From contig NZ_JADYWF010000001.1 in NCBI RefSeq assembly GCF_015864945.1, positions 620,378 through 684,377 on the forward strand: a DNA stretch of 64,000 nt. Reading direction: 5' to 3'. Positions 43,582 to 51,745 of this stretch are shown here, piece by piece. Position numbers and translations under genes: made by a program. Below the pieces are notes generated by a model. That model saw nothing but the letters and a program-made list of their open reading frames with translations. It was not told the DNA's origin and did no database searches. The stretch is from Salinibacterium sp. NG253. Its GTDB lineage: Bacteria; Actinomycetota; Actinomycetes; Actinomycetales; Microbacteriaceae. How positions within the stretch are numbered: position 1 is the stretch's first letter; each line of letters starts with the position of its first letter.

Positions 43582-43599
43582 TCGACGCTTTAGCGTTGA
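43582..43599 (+). other. Intercistronic hairpin before proX
   Basis: TCGACGCT and AGCGTTGA form an 8-bp stem with one G-U pair and a very short loop, just upstream of the proX ribosome binding site AAAAGGA. There is no T-run. Such a structure could stabilise the downstream message or limit transcription read-through, allowing more binding protein than permease. Confidence 0.5.
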
Positions 43600-43616
43600 C
43601 AGAAAAGGACGACACA

Positions 43617-44510
43617 ATGAAGAAGCAGACACGTGCTGCAATTGCAATCGGAGCCGCTGCGCTCCTCGGTCTGTCGGCTTGCGCCGCAGGCGGAGACGAC
43701 ACCGCGTCCGGCGACGCTGTTGAGAGCAAGGATCTCAGCATTGCCGTATTCAATGGATGGCCTGAGGGCGAAGCAGTTTCGTACCTCTGGAAGGCAATCC
43801 TTGAAGAAAAGGGTTACAACGTAGAGCTCGAATACGCTGACGTTACCCCGATCTTCTCGGGCCTCAGCACCGGTGACTACGACATCGCGCTTGACGGATG
43901 GCTCCCCATCACTCACGCAAGCCTGATGGAAGAGTACGGCGACACCATTGAAGACCTCGGCGCATGGAACAGCGAAGCTGGCCTGACCGTTGCAGTCAAC
44001 TCTGATGCCCCCATCGATTCGCTCGACGAGCTCGCAGCAAACGCTGACGCTTTCGGCAACCGCATCGTGGGTATCGAGCCTGGTGCAGGACTCACTGAAG
44101 CAGTCCTGAACAACACCATGCCGACCTACGGCCTCGACGACATGGAACTTCTCACCTCGTCGACCCCCGCCATGCTTGCTGAACTGCAGGCTGCACTCGA
44201 CAACGGCGAGAACATTGCCGTCACTCTCTGGCGTCCGCACTGGGCCTACGATGCATTCGACATCAAGGACCTTGCTGACCCCGAGGGAACGCTCGGAGAC
44301 GTTGAAGAAATTCACTCCTTCGCACGCGACACCCTGAGCGACGACATGCCTGAGGTCACTGAGTGGATCTCTAGCTTCAAGATGGACTCCGAGCTTCTTT
44401 ACTCGCTCGAGAACGTCATGTACAACGAGTACGACGGAACCGACTTCGAGCCCATCGTTGCTGACTGGATTGCAGCGAACCAGGACTACGTAGACGGCCT
44501 CACCAGCTAA
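43617..44510 (+). CDS. proX: Glycine betaine/proline-type ABC importer, substrate-binding lipoprotein (ProX/OpuAC)
   Basis: Binding protein of 297 residues. Signal peptide and lipobox LSAC (C22) anchor it. The OpuAC-type domain begins LSIAVFNGWPEGEAVSYLWKAILEEKGYNVELEYADVTPIFSGLSTGDYDIALDGWLPITHASLMEEYGDTIED. Tryptophans at FNGW, SYLW, DGWLP and LWRPHWAYDAFD provide the aromatic pocket for quaternary amines. The ATG at 43617 follows AAAAGGAC. It is followed by a strong terminator. Substrate (betaine, proline or related) not certain. Confidence 0.92.
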   Translation: MKKQTRAAIAIGAAALLGLSACAAGGDDTASGDAVESKDLSIAVFNGWPEGEAVSYLWKAILEEKGYNVELEYADVTPIFSGLSTGDYDIALDGWLPITHASLMEEYGDTIEDLGAWNSEAGLTVAVNSDAPIDSLDELAANADAFGNRIVGIEPGAGLTEAVLNNTMPTYGLDDMELLTSSTPAMLAELQAALDNGENIAVTLWRPHWAYDAFDIKDLADPEGTLGDVEEIHSFARDTLSDDMPEVTEWISSFKMDSELLYSLENVMYNEYDGTDFEPIVADWIAANQDYVDGLTS

Positions 44511-44550
44511 TACTGTTGTAGCTTTCAGCACTTCGGTGCTGCAACTCACG

Positions 44551-44584
44551 AAAAGGGGTCGCCTTCGGGCGGCCCCTTTTTGCG
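44551..44584 (+). terminator. Rho-independent terminator of the osmoprotectant operon
   Basis: AAAAGGGGTCGCC and GGCGGCCCCTTTTT pair around TTCG, with one G-U, giving a GC-rich stem ending in a T-run. A second small hairpin (CAGCAC/GTGCTG) precedes it at 44526-44541. Confidence 0.85.
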
Positions 44585-44621
44585 TGCGCACGGCATGCAT
44601 CGCGTCTCACGCTAGGGTCGA

Positions 44622-45857
44622 ATGGTGCCAGCAATTGATAATCCTGTCGTCGTCATCGCTCCCGATTCATTCAAAGGCAGCCTGACCGCTGCGGATGCCG
44701 CGGCGGCTCTCGAACGCGGAGCCCGCGAAATGCTCCCCGAGTCAGCCACCGTGCTCACGTTCCCCATGGCTGACGGCGGAGAAGGTTCCCTCGACGCCGT
44801 ACTGGCCGCCTGGCTCCAACCGGCGCTCACGATGACGACGGTCGATGCAATCGGTCGCGAACGCGAAGCCAGCTACGGACTCGACGGCGAAGGTCGCCGG
44901 GCGATCATTGAAGCAGCACAGTCCAACGGACTCCCCTACGTCAGCGATGTCCCGCTGCAGGCTTTGCGCGCCGACAGCTACGGCGTCGGCCTCATCGCCG
45001 CACGTCTCATCGAAGGCGGCGCGCGCGACGTGACGCTCTTTCTCGGCGGCTCAGCAACCACCGACGGCGGCACAGGCATCCTCCGCGCGCTCGGTGCGCG
45101 ATTCCTCGACGCCGAGGGCAACGAACTGGCACCCGGAGGCGGCGCGCTACCCTCCCTCTCAACGATCGACCTCAGCGGGCTCATCGCCGGCGCACTGGAG
45201 ACGCAGTGGCGCATCGCCGTCGATGTGACCAACCCGCTGGTGGGAGAACAGGGCGCAGCCCACGTCTTCGGGCCTCAGAAGGGGGCTTCGGCATCCGATG
45301 TCGTTGTCTTAGATGCCGGGCTCGCCCGCCTAGCCGAAGTGCTGGCAGAGACGCAGCTGGCTGTCGAGCGCGGCTTCTCTGCCGCCGGAATCTGCGCGTT
45401 GCCCGGTATCGGTGCCGGCGGCGGAATGGCCGCTCCCCTCGTGGCACTATTTGGTGCCGAGCTCGTTCCCGGCGCCCAGCTTGTGGCGGATGCCATTGGC
45501 CTGAGCAAGGTCGTCGCCAGCGCCGACATTATTCTTACCGGCGAGGGCCGCTTCGATTCGCAGTCGCTCGACGGCAAAGTTGTCGATTACCTACGCGGCG
45601 CTAAAGGCCCGAGCGGGTGGCTTGCGGTTATTGCAGGCAGCGTGGGAATGAGCCCGAGCGAGGCGAAGGCTGCCGGCATCGACGTAGCCCTTCCGCTGGG
45701 CTCAGGCATCGAGAGCCGCAAAGAGCTCTTTCAACTGGCGGCTCCGCTACTAGAGGCGCGGGGCGCTCACGCGATTGCCGAATGGTTCGAACCCACCGAC
45801 CTTGACGCCGAATTCAGAGACGAAGAGGGCGACGACGACACGACGCTCGGCAACTAG
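44622..45857 (+). CDS. glxK: Glycerate kinase (GlxK/GarK type)
   Basis: Phosphorylates glycerate to 2- or 3-phosphoglycerate. It has 411 residues; ~375 is usual, and the extra ~30 are an acidic C-terminal tail (EFRDEEGDDDTTLGN). Motifs: APDSFKGSLTAADAAAALERG, MADGGEGSLDAVLAAW, LFLGGSATTDGGTGILRALGA, LPGIGAGGGMAAPL and DIILTGEGRFDSQSLDGK. It likely feeds glycerate into glycolysis. The stop codon lies inside a 14-bp tandem repeat shared with the convergent thioesterase. Confidence 0.92.
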   Translation: MVPAIDNPVVVIAPDSFKGSLTAADAAAALERGAREMLPESATVLTFPMADGGEGSLDAVLAAWLQPALTMTTVDAIGREREASYGLDGEGRRAIIEAAQSNGLPYVSDVPLQALRADSYGVGLIAARLIEGGARDVTLFLGGSATTDGGTGILRALGARFLDAEGNELAPGGGALPSLSTIDLSGLIAGALETQWRIAVDVTNPLVGEQGAAHVFGPQKGASASDVVVLDAGLARLAEVLAETQLAVERGFSAAGICALPGIGAGGGMAAPLVALFGAELVPGAQLVADAIGLSKVVASADIILTGEGRFDSQSLDGKVVDYLRGAKGPSGWLAVIAGSVGMSPSEAKAAGIDVALPLGSGIESRKELFQLAAPLLEARGAHAIAEWFEPTDLDAEFRDEEGDDDTTLGN

Positions 45858-45936
45858 CGTCTGGCAGCTAGCGCTTGGTACCTCGCGTCTGGCAGCTAGC
45901 GCTTGGGAATTAGCGCGTGCAACTAGCGCCGCTTGG
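45846..45936. repeat. 14-bp tandem repeat spanning two convergent gene ends
   Basis: Six units of about 14 bp end in AGCG: CTCGGCAACTAGCG (45846), TCTGGCAGCTAGCG (45860), CTTGGTACCTCGCG (45874), TCTGGCAGCTAGCG (45888), CTTGGGAATTAGCG (45902) and a 13-nt CGTGCAACTAGCG (45916). Units two and four are identical. The array contains the stop codon of glycerate kinase (TAG, 45855-45857) and of the thioesterase on the other strand (CTA, 45923-45925), because CTAG reads as a stop on both strands. Confidence 0.8.
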
Positions 45937-46390
45937 CGAAGTGAAGCGGTTCTTCGGCGTAGTCGTTGAATACAGCGCGTTGCGCTTGGCTAATGCGCAT
46001 GGGCCGTGAGGTTGCAGCATCAACAAGCACCAATGTGGTGGATGCTCGAACGAAAAGCAGCTGCGGTTCAACGCCCTCCGGGCTGTAGATCTCGTAGCAA
46101 ACTTCGAGGCTTGCTCCCCCGACGCGCCCGATCCACATCTGGATGTCGATGGGTTCGCGCATGTACGGAATCGGCAGCAGGTATTCGATTTCTTGACGCG
46201 CAATGAGCGTCATTGTGTCGCCGCCGGGGCGACCGTCGAGCACGGCGGTGAGGGGCGCATCCGCTCCCGCTACTGGCCAGAATGCGTGAATGCGCGCCTC
46301 TTCGAGGAGGCGAAACACTTCGGCATTGTTGACGTGTTGGTACGCGTCAACGTCAGACCAGCGCAGCGGGAGCGGGATGTGCAATCTCAT
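45923..46390 (-). CDS. Acyl-CoA thioesterase (4HBT hot-dog family)
   Basis: A 155-residue single hot-dog protein. The opening HIPLPLRWSDVDAYQHVNNAEVFRLLEEARIHAF is the 4-hydroxybenzoyl-CoA thioesterase-type signature (D of WSDVDxxxHVNN is catalytic). YLLPIPYMREPIDIQMWIGRVGGASLEVCYEIYSP is the second strand-helix. The substrate is a short acyl-CoA, not specified. It is 2 bp downstream of ettA on the same strand. Confidence 0.9.
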   Translation of the reverse strand: MRLHIPLPLRWSDVDAYQHVNNAEVFRLLEEARIHAFWPVAGADAPLTAVLDGRPGGDTMTLIARQEIEYLLPIPYMREPIDIQMWIGRVGGASLEVCYEIYSPEGVEPQLLFVRASTTLVLVDAATSRPMRISQAQRAVFNDYAEEPLHFAKRR

Positions 46391-46392
46391 GG

Positions 46393-48075
46393 CTAGTCGC
46401 GGGTGAGCTTGCGGTAAGCGCTGCGGTGAGGCTTGGCCGCGTCGGGGCCGAGACGCTCGATCTTGTTCTCTTCGTAAGCGTCGAAGTTACCCTCGAACCA
46501 GTGCCAGTAGCCGGGGTTCGTTTCCGAACCTTCGTAGGCGAGGATGTGGGTCGCGATACGGTCGAGGAACCACCTATCGTGAGTGATCACCACAGCGCAG
46601 CCGGGAAACTCGAGGAGCGCGTTTTCGAGGCTTCCGAGAGTCTCGACGTCCAGGTCGTTAGTCGGTTCGTCCAGGAGGAGGAGGTTTCCACCCTGCTTGA
46701 GTGTGAGCGCGAGGTTCAAGCGGTTGCGCTCACCACCGGAGAGCACACCAGCCTTCTTTTGCTGGTCTGGCCCCTTGAAGCCGAACTGCGAGACGTACCC
46801 GCGCGACGGGATTTCAGTCTTGCCGACCTGGATGTAGTCCTGGCCGTCAGAAACAACTTCCCACAGCGTCTTGTTGGGGTCGATGCCGCCACGAGTCTGG
46901 TCGACGTAGGAGATGTCAACTGTTTCGCCGACCTTCAGGTCTCCAGAGTCGAGTGGCTCCAGACCCACGATGGTCTTGAACAGCGTGGTCTTACCGACAC
47001 CGTTCGGGCCAATGACTCCCACAATTCCGTTGCGGGGAAGGGTGAAGCTGAGCCCATCGATCAGGATGCGCTCGTCGAAACCCTTCTTGAGGTTCTTGGC
47101 ATCGATGACCTGCGCGCCGAGGCGTGGCCCCATCGGGATGACGATTTCTTCGAAGTCCAACTTTCTGGTCTTCTCCGCTTCGTTCGCCATCTCTTCGTAG
47201 CGTGCGAGTCGAGCCTTTGATTTGGTTTGGCGGCCCTTGGAGTTGGAGCGCACCCACTCGAGTTCGCTCGAGAGACGCTTCGCGAGCTTGGCGTCTTTCT
47301 TGCCCTGCACCTGGAGACGTTCTTGCTTCTTCTCGAGGTAGGTGGAGTAGTTGCCCTCGTAGGGGTAGAGGTGACCGCGGTCAACTTCAGCAATCCACTC
47401 GGCGACGTGGTCGAGGAAGTACCTATCGTGGGTTACGGCCAGTACGGCGCCCGGATACTTGGAGAGGTGCTGCTCGAGCCAGAGAACACTTTCGGCGTCG
47501 AGGTGGTTAGTGGGCTCATCGAGAAGTAGCAGGTCGGGCTTCTGGAGCAGGAGCTTCGTGAGCGCAACACGGCGCTTTTCTCCACCGGAGAGTTTGTTGA
47601 CGGGCCAGTCTCCGGGGGGCGTACGCAGTGCATCCATGGCTTGCTCGAGCTGAGAATCGAGATCCCATGCGTCGGCGGCGTCGATCTCTTCTTGGAGCGT
47701 GCCCATCTCAGCAAGCAGCGCATCGAAGTCGGCATCTGGTTCAGCCATTTCGAGGCCGATGGCCGCGTGACGGTCGACCTTGGCCTTGATCGGTCCAACG
47801 CCTTCTTGCACGTTTTCGAGAACCGTTTTGGTTTCGTCGAGTTCGGGTTCCTGCATGAGGATTCCAACGGAGTAGCCGGGGCTCAGGCGGGCTTCACCGT
47901 TGCTGGGGGTGTCGAGGCCCGCCATGATCTTAAGGATTGTGGACTTACCGGCACCGTTGGGGCCGACCACACCAATCTTCGCGCCGGGATAGAACGACAT
48001 TGTGACGTCGTCAAGGATGAGCTTGTCGCCGACCGCTTTTCGCGCGCGCACCATGGAATAAATGAATTCGGCCAT
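46393..48075 (-). CDS. ettA: Energy-dependent translational throttle protein EttA (ABC-F)
   Basis: Soluble ABC-F protein of 560 residues that binds the ribosomal E site and gates entry into elongation according to ATP level. Two ATP-binding cassettes are present: Walker A GPNGAGKSTIL and GPNGVGKTTLF, signatures LSGGEKRRVALTKLLLQ and LSGGERNRLNLALTLKQ, and Walker B LLLDEPTNHLDAESV and LLLDEPTNDLDVETL. The EttA-type arm and linker (KKDAKLAKRLSSELEWVRSNSKGRQTKSKARLARYE) are intact. Confidence 0.95.
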   Translation of the reverse strand: MAEFIYSMVRARKAVGDKLILDDVTMSFYPGAKIGVVGPNGAGKSTILKIMAGLDTPSNGEARLSPGYSVGILMQEPELDETKTVLENVQEGVGPIKAKVDRHAAIGLEMAEPDADFDALLAEMGTLQEEIDAADAWDLDSQLEQAMDALRTPPGDWPVNKLSGGEKRRVALTKLLLQKPDLLLLDEPTNHLDAESVLWLEQHLSKYPGAVLAVTHDRYFLDHVAEWIAEVDRGHLYPYEGNYSTYLEKKQERLQVQGKKDAKLAKRLSSELEWVRSNSKGRQTKSKARLARYEEMANEAEKTRKLDFEEIVIPMGPRLGAQVIDAKNLKKGFDERILIDGLSFTLPRNGIVGVIGPNGVGKTTLFKTIVGLEPLDSGDLKVGETVDISYVDQTRGGIDPNKTLWEVVSDGQDYIQVGKTEIPSRGYVSQFGFKGPDQQKKAGVLSGGERNRLNLALTLKQGGNLLLLDEPTNDLDVETLGSLENALLEFPGCAVVITHDRWFLDRIATHILAYEGSETNPGYWHWFEGNFDAYEENKIERLGPDAAKPHRSAYRKLTRD

Positions 48076-48122
48076 GTGACCATTCTACGGAGCGCTGGGC
48101 GTGAGTCGAACCCGATTGGTGA

Positions 48123-48602
48123 CTACCAGTCGATTGCGCGGGTCTTTCCGACAAGACAGCTACCGGTGCCCAAAAGCGGTTCGATGGATGAGGCGTAATT
48201 ATCGGGAGCAAACTGGCCGAGTAGGCACTCCCCCTTGATGCGCACGGAGACCACAATGGAATCGGCAGCAAGGCCAATTGCGGTGGTGTCGGCGGTGATT
48301 TCCATGTCTTGCTTCTCGAAGCCATTGTCGATGAGGTTGTCAACGATGGTGCGGCCATCTCCGCGACCATTTACTTCGAAGTATTCGGTATTGATCTGGT
48401 CGAAGAATTGACGGTTAGCGACGGCATTCTCGCCGGGGCGCAACATGGGGGCAGTCTCGCTGGCTTCGGGAGCCGGCGTCGTTAATGCTGTGGGGGTTGC
48501 TGTCGGTTCTGGCGTTTCCGCTACGCAACCGCTGAGCGCGACTGCTGCCGCCAAGGTGAGGGCAAGAACTGCACCGAGTCGGCGAGTGGGTCGTACGCGC
48601 AT
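48123..48602 (-). CDS. Hypothetical lipoprotein (Micrococcales-conserved)
   Basis: A 159-residue lipoprotein: basic N-terminus, hydrophobic stretch and lipobox ALSGC (C26), then a Pro/Thr linker and a globular domain (NRQFFDQINTEYFEVNGRGDGRTIVDNLIDNGFEKQDMEITADTT) with two cysteines (GECLLG, TGSCLVG) likely to form a disulfide. The ATG at 48602 has GAAGGGA upstream. I do not recognise an activity. Located 47 bp downstream of ettA in the same direction of reading but probably its own unit. Confidence 0.75.
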   Translation of the reverse strand: MRVRPTRRLGAVLALTLAAAVALSGCVAETPEPTATPTALTTPAPEASETAPMLRPGENAVANRQFFDQINTEYFEVNGRGDGRTIVDNLIDNGFEKQDMEITADTTAIGLAADSIVVSVRIKGECLLGQFAPDNYASSIEPLLGTGSCLVGKTRAIDW

Positions 48603-48672
48603 TGCATTCCCTTCATTGGCCACGAGACTTCAGGGCCGCATCAAGTCTAGATTGCTTGCGCGCACGATCCGC

Positions 48673-49179
48673 TCAGAAGGGCTTGACTGCACTGCTTCCT
48701 GCCGCAACGAGCTCGCCGTCTTCAGACGCGTCAGTTTCAGTTTCAGTTTCAGCTTCAGCTTCAGCTTCAGCTGCGGGGAACGAATCGGCACTCTCTGTCT
48801 GGTTGCTCGCGGAGCTCACGCTGGCGATGGTGCGGGAGAACTGCGCCGTTCCCCACATGAGATCGTGACCGAGCGAGTCAGCTTCAATCTCGATATTGGT
48901 GCCGCTGCGGTCAGCGTTCTCCCATTCGCGAATCTTCAGCCGCCCACTGAGCACGACGCGGTCGCCCTTGCCGATCGACGTAGCACTGTTGATCGCGAGC
49001 TGGCGGAACGAGGTGATCGTGTACCAGTTGGTTTCACCGTCGATCCACCGCTGATTGCTGCGGTCAAACCGACGCTGCGTAGACGCTAGCCGGAATGACG
49101 TAATCGGCAAGCCCTCGCTCGTGACGATGTGCCGTGGGGTCGTCGCGACGAGCCCCGAGACGGTAATGGTGTCAGACAT
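48673..49179 (-). CDS. ssb: Single-stranded DNA-binding protein paralogue
   Basis: An OB-fold ssDNA-binding protein of 168 residues. The fold is MSDTITVSGLVATTPRHIVTSEGLPITSFRLASTQRRFDRSNQRWIDGETNWYTITSFRQLAINSATSIGKGDRVVLSGRLKIREWEN; then a flexible tail with ETETETD and EAEAEAE repeats. The tail ends SSAVKPF, with the terminal Pro-Phe of SSB but without the usual acidic DDDIPF. It is probably an accessory SSB. The ATG at 49179 has AAGGAG. The frame open upstream is not convincing. Confidence 0.87.
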   Translation of the reverse strand: MSDTITVSGLVATTPRHIVTSEGLPITSFRLASTQRRFDRSNQRWIDGETNWYTITSFRQLAINSATSIGKGDRVVLSGRLKIREWENADRSGTNIEIEADSLGHDLMWGTAQFSRTIASVSSASNQTESADSFPAAEAEAEAETETETDASEDGELVAAGSSAVKPF

Positions 49180-49381
49180 ATCTGCTCCTTGGTCTGGGCC
49201 ACGAAGCGAACAACGCGGCCGATGTGGGAGACAGATGCGGGCCGACACTCGTGCCGGGAAGCCGACCCGGCATCCGTCTGACACCAGTGTTCGTCAGCAC
49301 GCCACAGTGAGCGAGGTGCGCCTCAGCATCTGTGGATGCCGGACACACCGCGCCCGCTATCAGGAGAAGTGGGCGGTTAGC
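49180..49381. other. Intergenic region upstream of ssb paralogue
   Basis: A 202-bp region between divergently arranged minus-strand genes, with no gene I can support. An RBS for ssb lies at its left edge. No palindromic operator or terminator stood out. Confidence 0.3.
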
Positions 49382-49594
49382 CTAGTGCTCGCGGAACTCA
49401 GGCCACGCCGTGCCGGGAAGCAGGTTTGCGTGCAGGGCAGCCTTCGCGGCATCCAGAGTCGGATAGACCGCTCGATAGTCTTCGTCTTTCAATAACTTGA
49501 AGGTGAACCCGTCTGTTACCCGGTGCACCGAGCCAACTGCTCCTGCCTGCGTGAATGCCACCCAGGTTTGTCCGGTCAGAGTGTGGTTTGTCAT
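49382..49594 (-). CDS. Small conserved protein, 70 residues
   Basis: A short soluble protein starting MTNHTLTGQTWVAFTQAGAVGSVHRVTDGFTFKLLKDED and ending PTLDAAKAALHANLLPGTAWPEFREH. AAGGAGG precedes the ATG, supporting expression. The strands VGSVHR and GFTFKL and the helix PTLDAAKAAL weakly resemble the protein at 51442-51690 (LGYVHR, GFRFQAK, WTIDDALDIF), suggesting a common fold. Function unknown. Confidence 0.75.
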   Translation of the reverse strand: MTNHTLTGQTWVAFTQAGAVGSVHRVTDGFTFKLLKDEDYRAVYPTLDAAKAALHANLLPGTAWPEFREH

Positions 49595-49721
49595 TTCCGA
49601 ACCTCCTTCGAATTAGTAAGAAAGCGACGCCACTGTCGCTTGTTAACGACCGTACGCCGCCTCGCGACGAAGATAAAGACCTTCGTGCGAGACGGCGCAC
49701 AGATTGTGTCGCTGCCGAGGA

Positions 49722-50243
49722 CTACTTGATGTAGCTCGAGAACGATGAACGAATTTTGTTGACCTTGGGCAATGCAACCGCCATGCAATACCCCTGGCCG
49801 GGGTTCTTCGCGAAGAAGTCCTGGTGGTAGTCCTCAGCCTTGTAGTACGTGTCGAGTGGCTCGATCGTGGTCACGATGCCACCATCCCAGTATTCGGATG
49901 CGCGGTCACGGGCAGCCTCGAAGAGAGCCTTCTGCTCGTCGTCTTCGTAGAACATCGCCGAACGGTACGACGATCCCACGTCGTTGCCCTGCCGGTTGAG
50001 CTGGCGCGGGTCGTGGAGGGTGAAGTACACGTCAAGAATGACTTCGTCGGGGATGACCTCAGGGTCGAAGGTGACGGCAACCGCTTCTGCGTGGCCGGTC
50101 GTCTCAGTGCATACCAGCTCGTAGCTGGGGTTGGGAACTGTGCCGCCGGTGTATCCAGAGACTACGTCGGTGACGCCGTTGAGGGTGCGGTAGACCGCAT
50201 CGAGGCACCAGAAACAGCCGCCTGCGAGATGAAATGTGTGCAT
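49722..50243 (-). CDS. msrA: Peptide-methionine (S)-S-oxide reductase MsrA
   Basis: Repairs oxidised methionine in proteins. The 173 residues carry the active site GGCFWCLDAVYRTLNGVTDVVSGYTGG (catalytic Cys in GCFWC) and DPRQLNRQGNDVGSSYRSAMFYEDDEQKALFEAARDRA. The C-terminal SYIK end is normal. No MsrB domain is fused. The regenerating thiols would be supplied by thioredoxin. Confidence 0.94.
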   Translation of the reverse strand: MHTFHLAGGCFWCLDAVYRTLNGVTDVVSGYTGGTVPNPSYELVCTETTGHAEAVAVTFDPEVIPDEVILDVYFTLHDPRQLNRQGNDVGSSYRSAMFYEDDEQKALFEAARDRASEYWDGGIVTTIEPLDTYYKAEDYHQDFFAKNPGQGYCMAVALPKVNKIRSSFSSYIK

Positions 50244-50333
50244 AAGTTGAGCCTACTTTCTTGGGCTGGATGTCTCATACAACGCCCACCTCGCGTTCCG
50301 TGTTCCCTCAGTCGCTGGGCATATGCTGAGCGA

Positions 50334-51341
50334 ATGCCTTACGAAGCCTCCCCCACCAGATATGACATCGCCGAATATCACCGCGTAGGCCGCAGTGGCC
50401 TCAGACTTCCCGCGATCTCGTTGGGATTGTGGAACAACTTCGGTGACGACCGCCCCCGGGCGACACAGCGAGCGATTCTGCGCCGCGCGTTCGACCTCGG
50501 CATCACTCACTTCGACTTGGCCAACAACTACGGCCCCGAAATCGGGGCCGCCGAACGCAACTTCGGCGAAATCTTTGCCGACGACTTCGAGCCCTATCGC
50601 GATGAACTAATCATCTCAACCAAGGCCGGCTACACGATGGGAGTCGGCCCCTACCAAGACGGGGGTTCACGCAAATATTTGCTCTCGTCTCTCGACGCAA
50701 GCCTCGACCGCATGGGTCTCGATTATGTCGATATCTACTACCACCACCGCCCTGACCCCGAGACCCCCATCGAAGAAACGATGGGCGCATTGGCAACCGC
50801 AGTGAACTCGGGTAAAGCGCTTTATGTTGGTGTCTCGAACTACAGCCCCGAACAGACCGCTGCCGCCGCGGCCGCACTCGCGGAGTACGGCATCCCGCTG
50901 ACCATTCACCAGCCGCGCTACAACATGTTTGATCGCCACATCGAAGGCGGACTCTTCCCCGTGCTCGACGAGGTCGGTGCCGGCAGCATCGTGTTCTCCC
51001 CGCTCGCACAGGGCTTGCTCACCGACCGCTACTTGGATGGCACGATCCCCGACGGATCTCGTGCGTCAGAGGGGCGCTGGCTCCAGCCCGGCCCCATCGG
51101 TGACACCTACCTGCAACGCGTTCGGGCTCTGAACGAGATTGCTCAGAACCGCGGGCAAAGTCTTGCTCAGCTCGCGCTCACCTGGGTGCTGCGTCATCCG
51201 CAGGTCACCTCGGCACTCGTCGGGGCAAGCAGTGTCGCGCAGTTGGAGAACAACTTTGCCGCCCTCGAAGGCCCAGCATTGACGGATGCCGAACTTGCCG
51301 CCATCGAGCCGCTCGCGGTCGACGGTACAGCTTTGCGCTAA
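50334..51341 (+). CDS. Aldo/keto reductase (YghZ-like)
   Basis: NADPH-dependent aldo/keto reductase of 335 residues. The catalytic tetrad context is FDLANNYGPEIG (Asp and Tyr), ISTKAGYTMG (Lys) and YHHRPDPETP (His). LRLPAISLGLWNNFGDDRP and the DRMGLDYVDIYYHH segment match L-glyceraldehyde-3-phosphate reductase-like enzymes that reduce ketoaldehydes. The ATG at 50334 was chosen because the protein then starts MPYEASPTRYDIAEYHRVGRSGLRLP, like the family. The frame is open much further upstream but that part overlaps msrA. Confidence 0.92.
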   Translation: MPYEASPTRYDIAEYHRVGRSGLRLPAISLGLWNNFGDDRPRATQRAILRRAFDLGITHFDLANNYGPEIGAAERNFGEIFADDFEPYRDELIISTKAGYTMGVGPYQDGGSRKYLLSSLDASLDRMGLDYVDIYYHHRPDPETPIEETMGALATAVNSGKALYVGVSNYSPEQTAAAAAALAEYGIPLTIHQPRYNMFDRHIEGGLFPVLDEVGAGSIVFSPLAQGLLTDRYLDGTIPDGSRASEGRWLQPGPIGDTYLQRVRALNEIAQNRGQSLAQLALTWVLRHPQVTSALVGASSVAQLENNFAALEGPALTDAELAAIEPLAVDGTALR

Positions 51342-51384
51342 CCCAACCTCGTCATTGAGGTGCTCCTGACGCACGAATGTCAGT

Positions 51385-51404
51385 GTTCGAACATATATTC
51401 GAAC
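51385..51404 (+). promoter_or_regulatory. LexA/SOS-box-like palindrome upstream of a small gene
   Basis: GTTCGAACATATATTCGAAC has 7-bp perfect arms (GTTCGAA / TTCGAAC) around CATATA. The core TCGAAC...TTCGA resembles the actinobacterial LexA consensus TCGAAC-N4-GTTCGA, apart from one base. It lies about 38 bp before the ATG of the 82-residue gene; a half-site GTTCGA recurs at 51418-51423. Confidence 0.6.
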
Positions 51405-51441
51405 AACACACATTCGCGTTCGATATTTGTCAGGAGCCCCC

Positions 51442-51690
51442 ATGACCACCACTCTCGATTTCGCTGGCACTACGCGCTCGATTCGCTCAAGCGTTGTGAC
51501 TGTTCAACTCAACGACGATCTCTGGCGCATTACGCGCCAGGATGGCGAGGTGTTGGGCTACGTGCACCGCTGGCAATCCGCTGCAGGTTTTCGCTTTCAA
51601 GCCAAGCGCATGCTGCAACGCCAACGTCGTTTCTTGCCTCTCGGAGATTTCTGGACCATTGACGATGCTCTCGATATCTTCCGGTTTTGA
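51442..51690 (+). CDS. Small conserved protein, 82 residues, SOS-box-associated
   Basis: Starts MTTTLDFAGTTRSIRSSVVTVQLNDDLWRITRQDGEVLGYVHRW and ends FLPLGDFWTIDDALDIFRF. It has mostly strands and one C-terminal helix. AGGAG lies 6 nt before the ATG at 51442. Similar small proteins are widespread in Microbacteriaceae but unnamed. The LexA-like palindrome upstream suggests induction by DNA damage. No catalytic motif. Confidence 0.8.
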   Translation: MTTTLDFAGTTRSIRSSVVTVQLNDDLWRITRQDGEVLGYVHRWQSAAGFRFQAKRMLQRQRRFLPLGDFWTIDDALDIFRF

Positions 51691-51745
51691 TGTGACGCGC
51701 CTGTCGCTATCGAGTCACGCGCGCTAGCCGGGTTACAGTGCCAAC

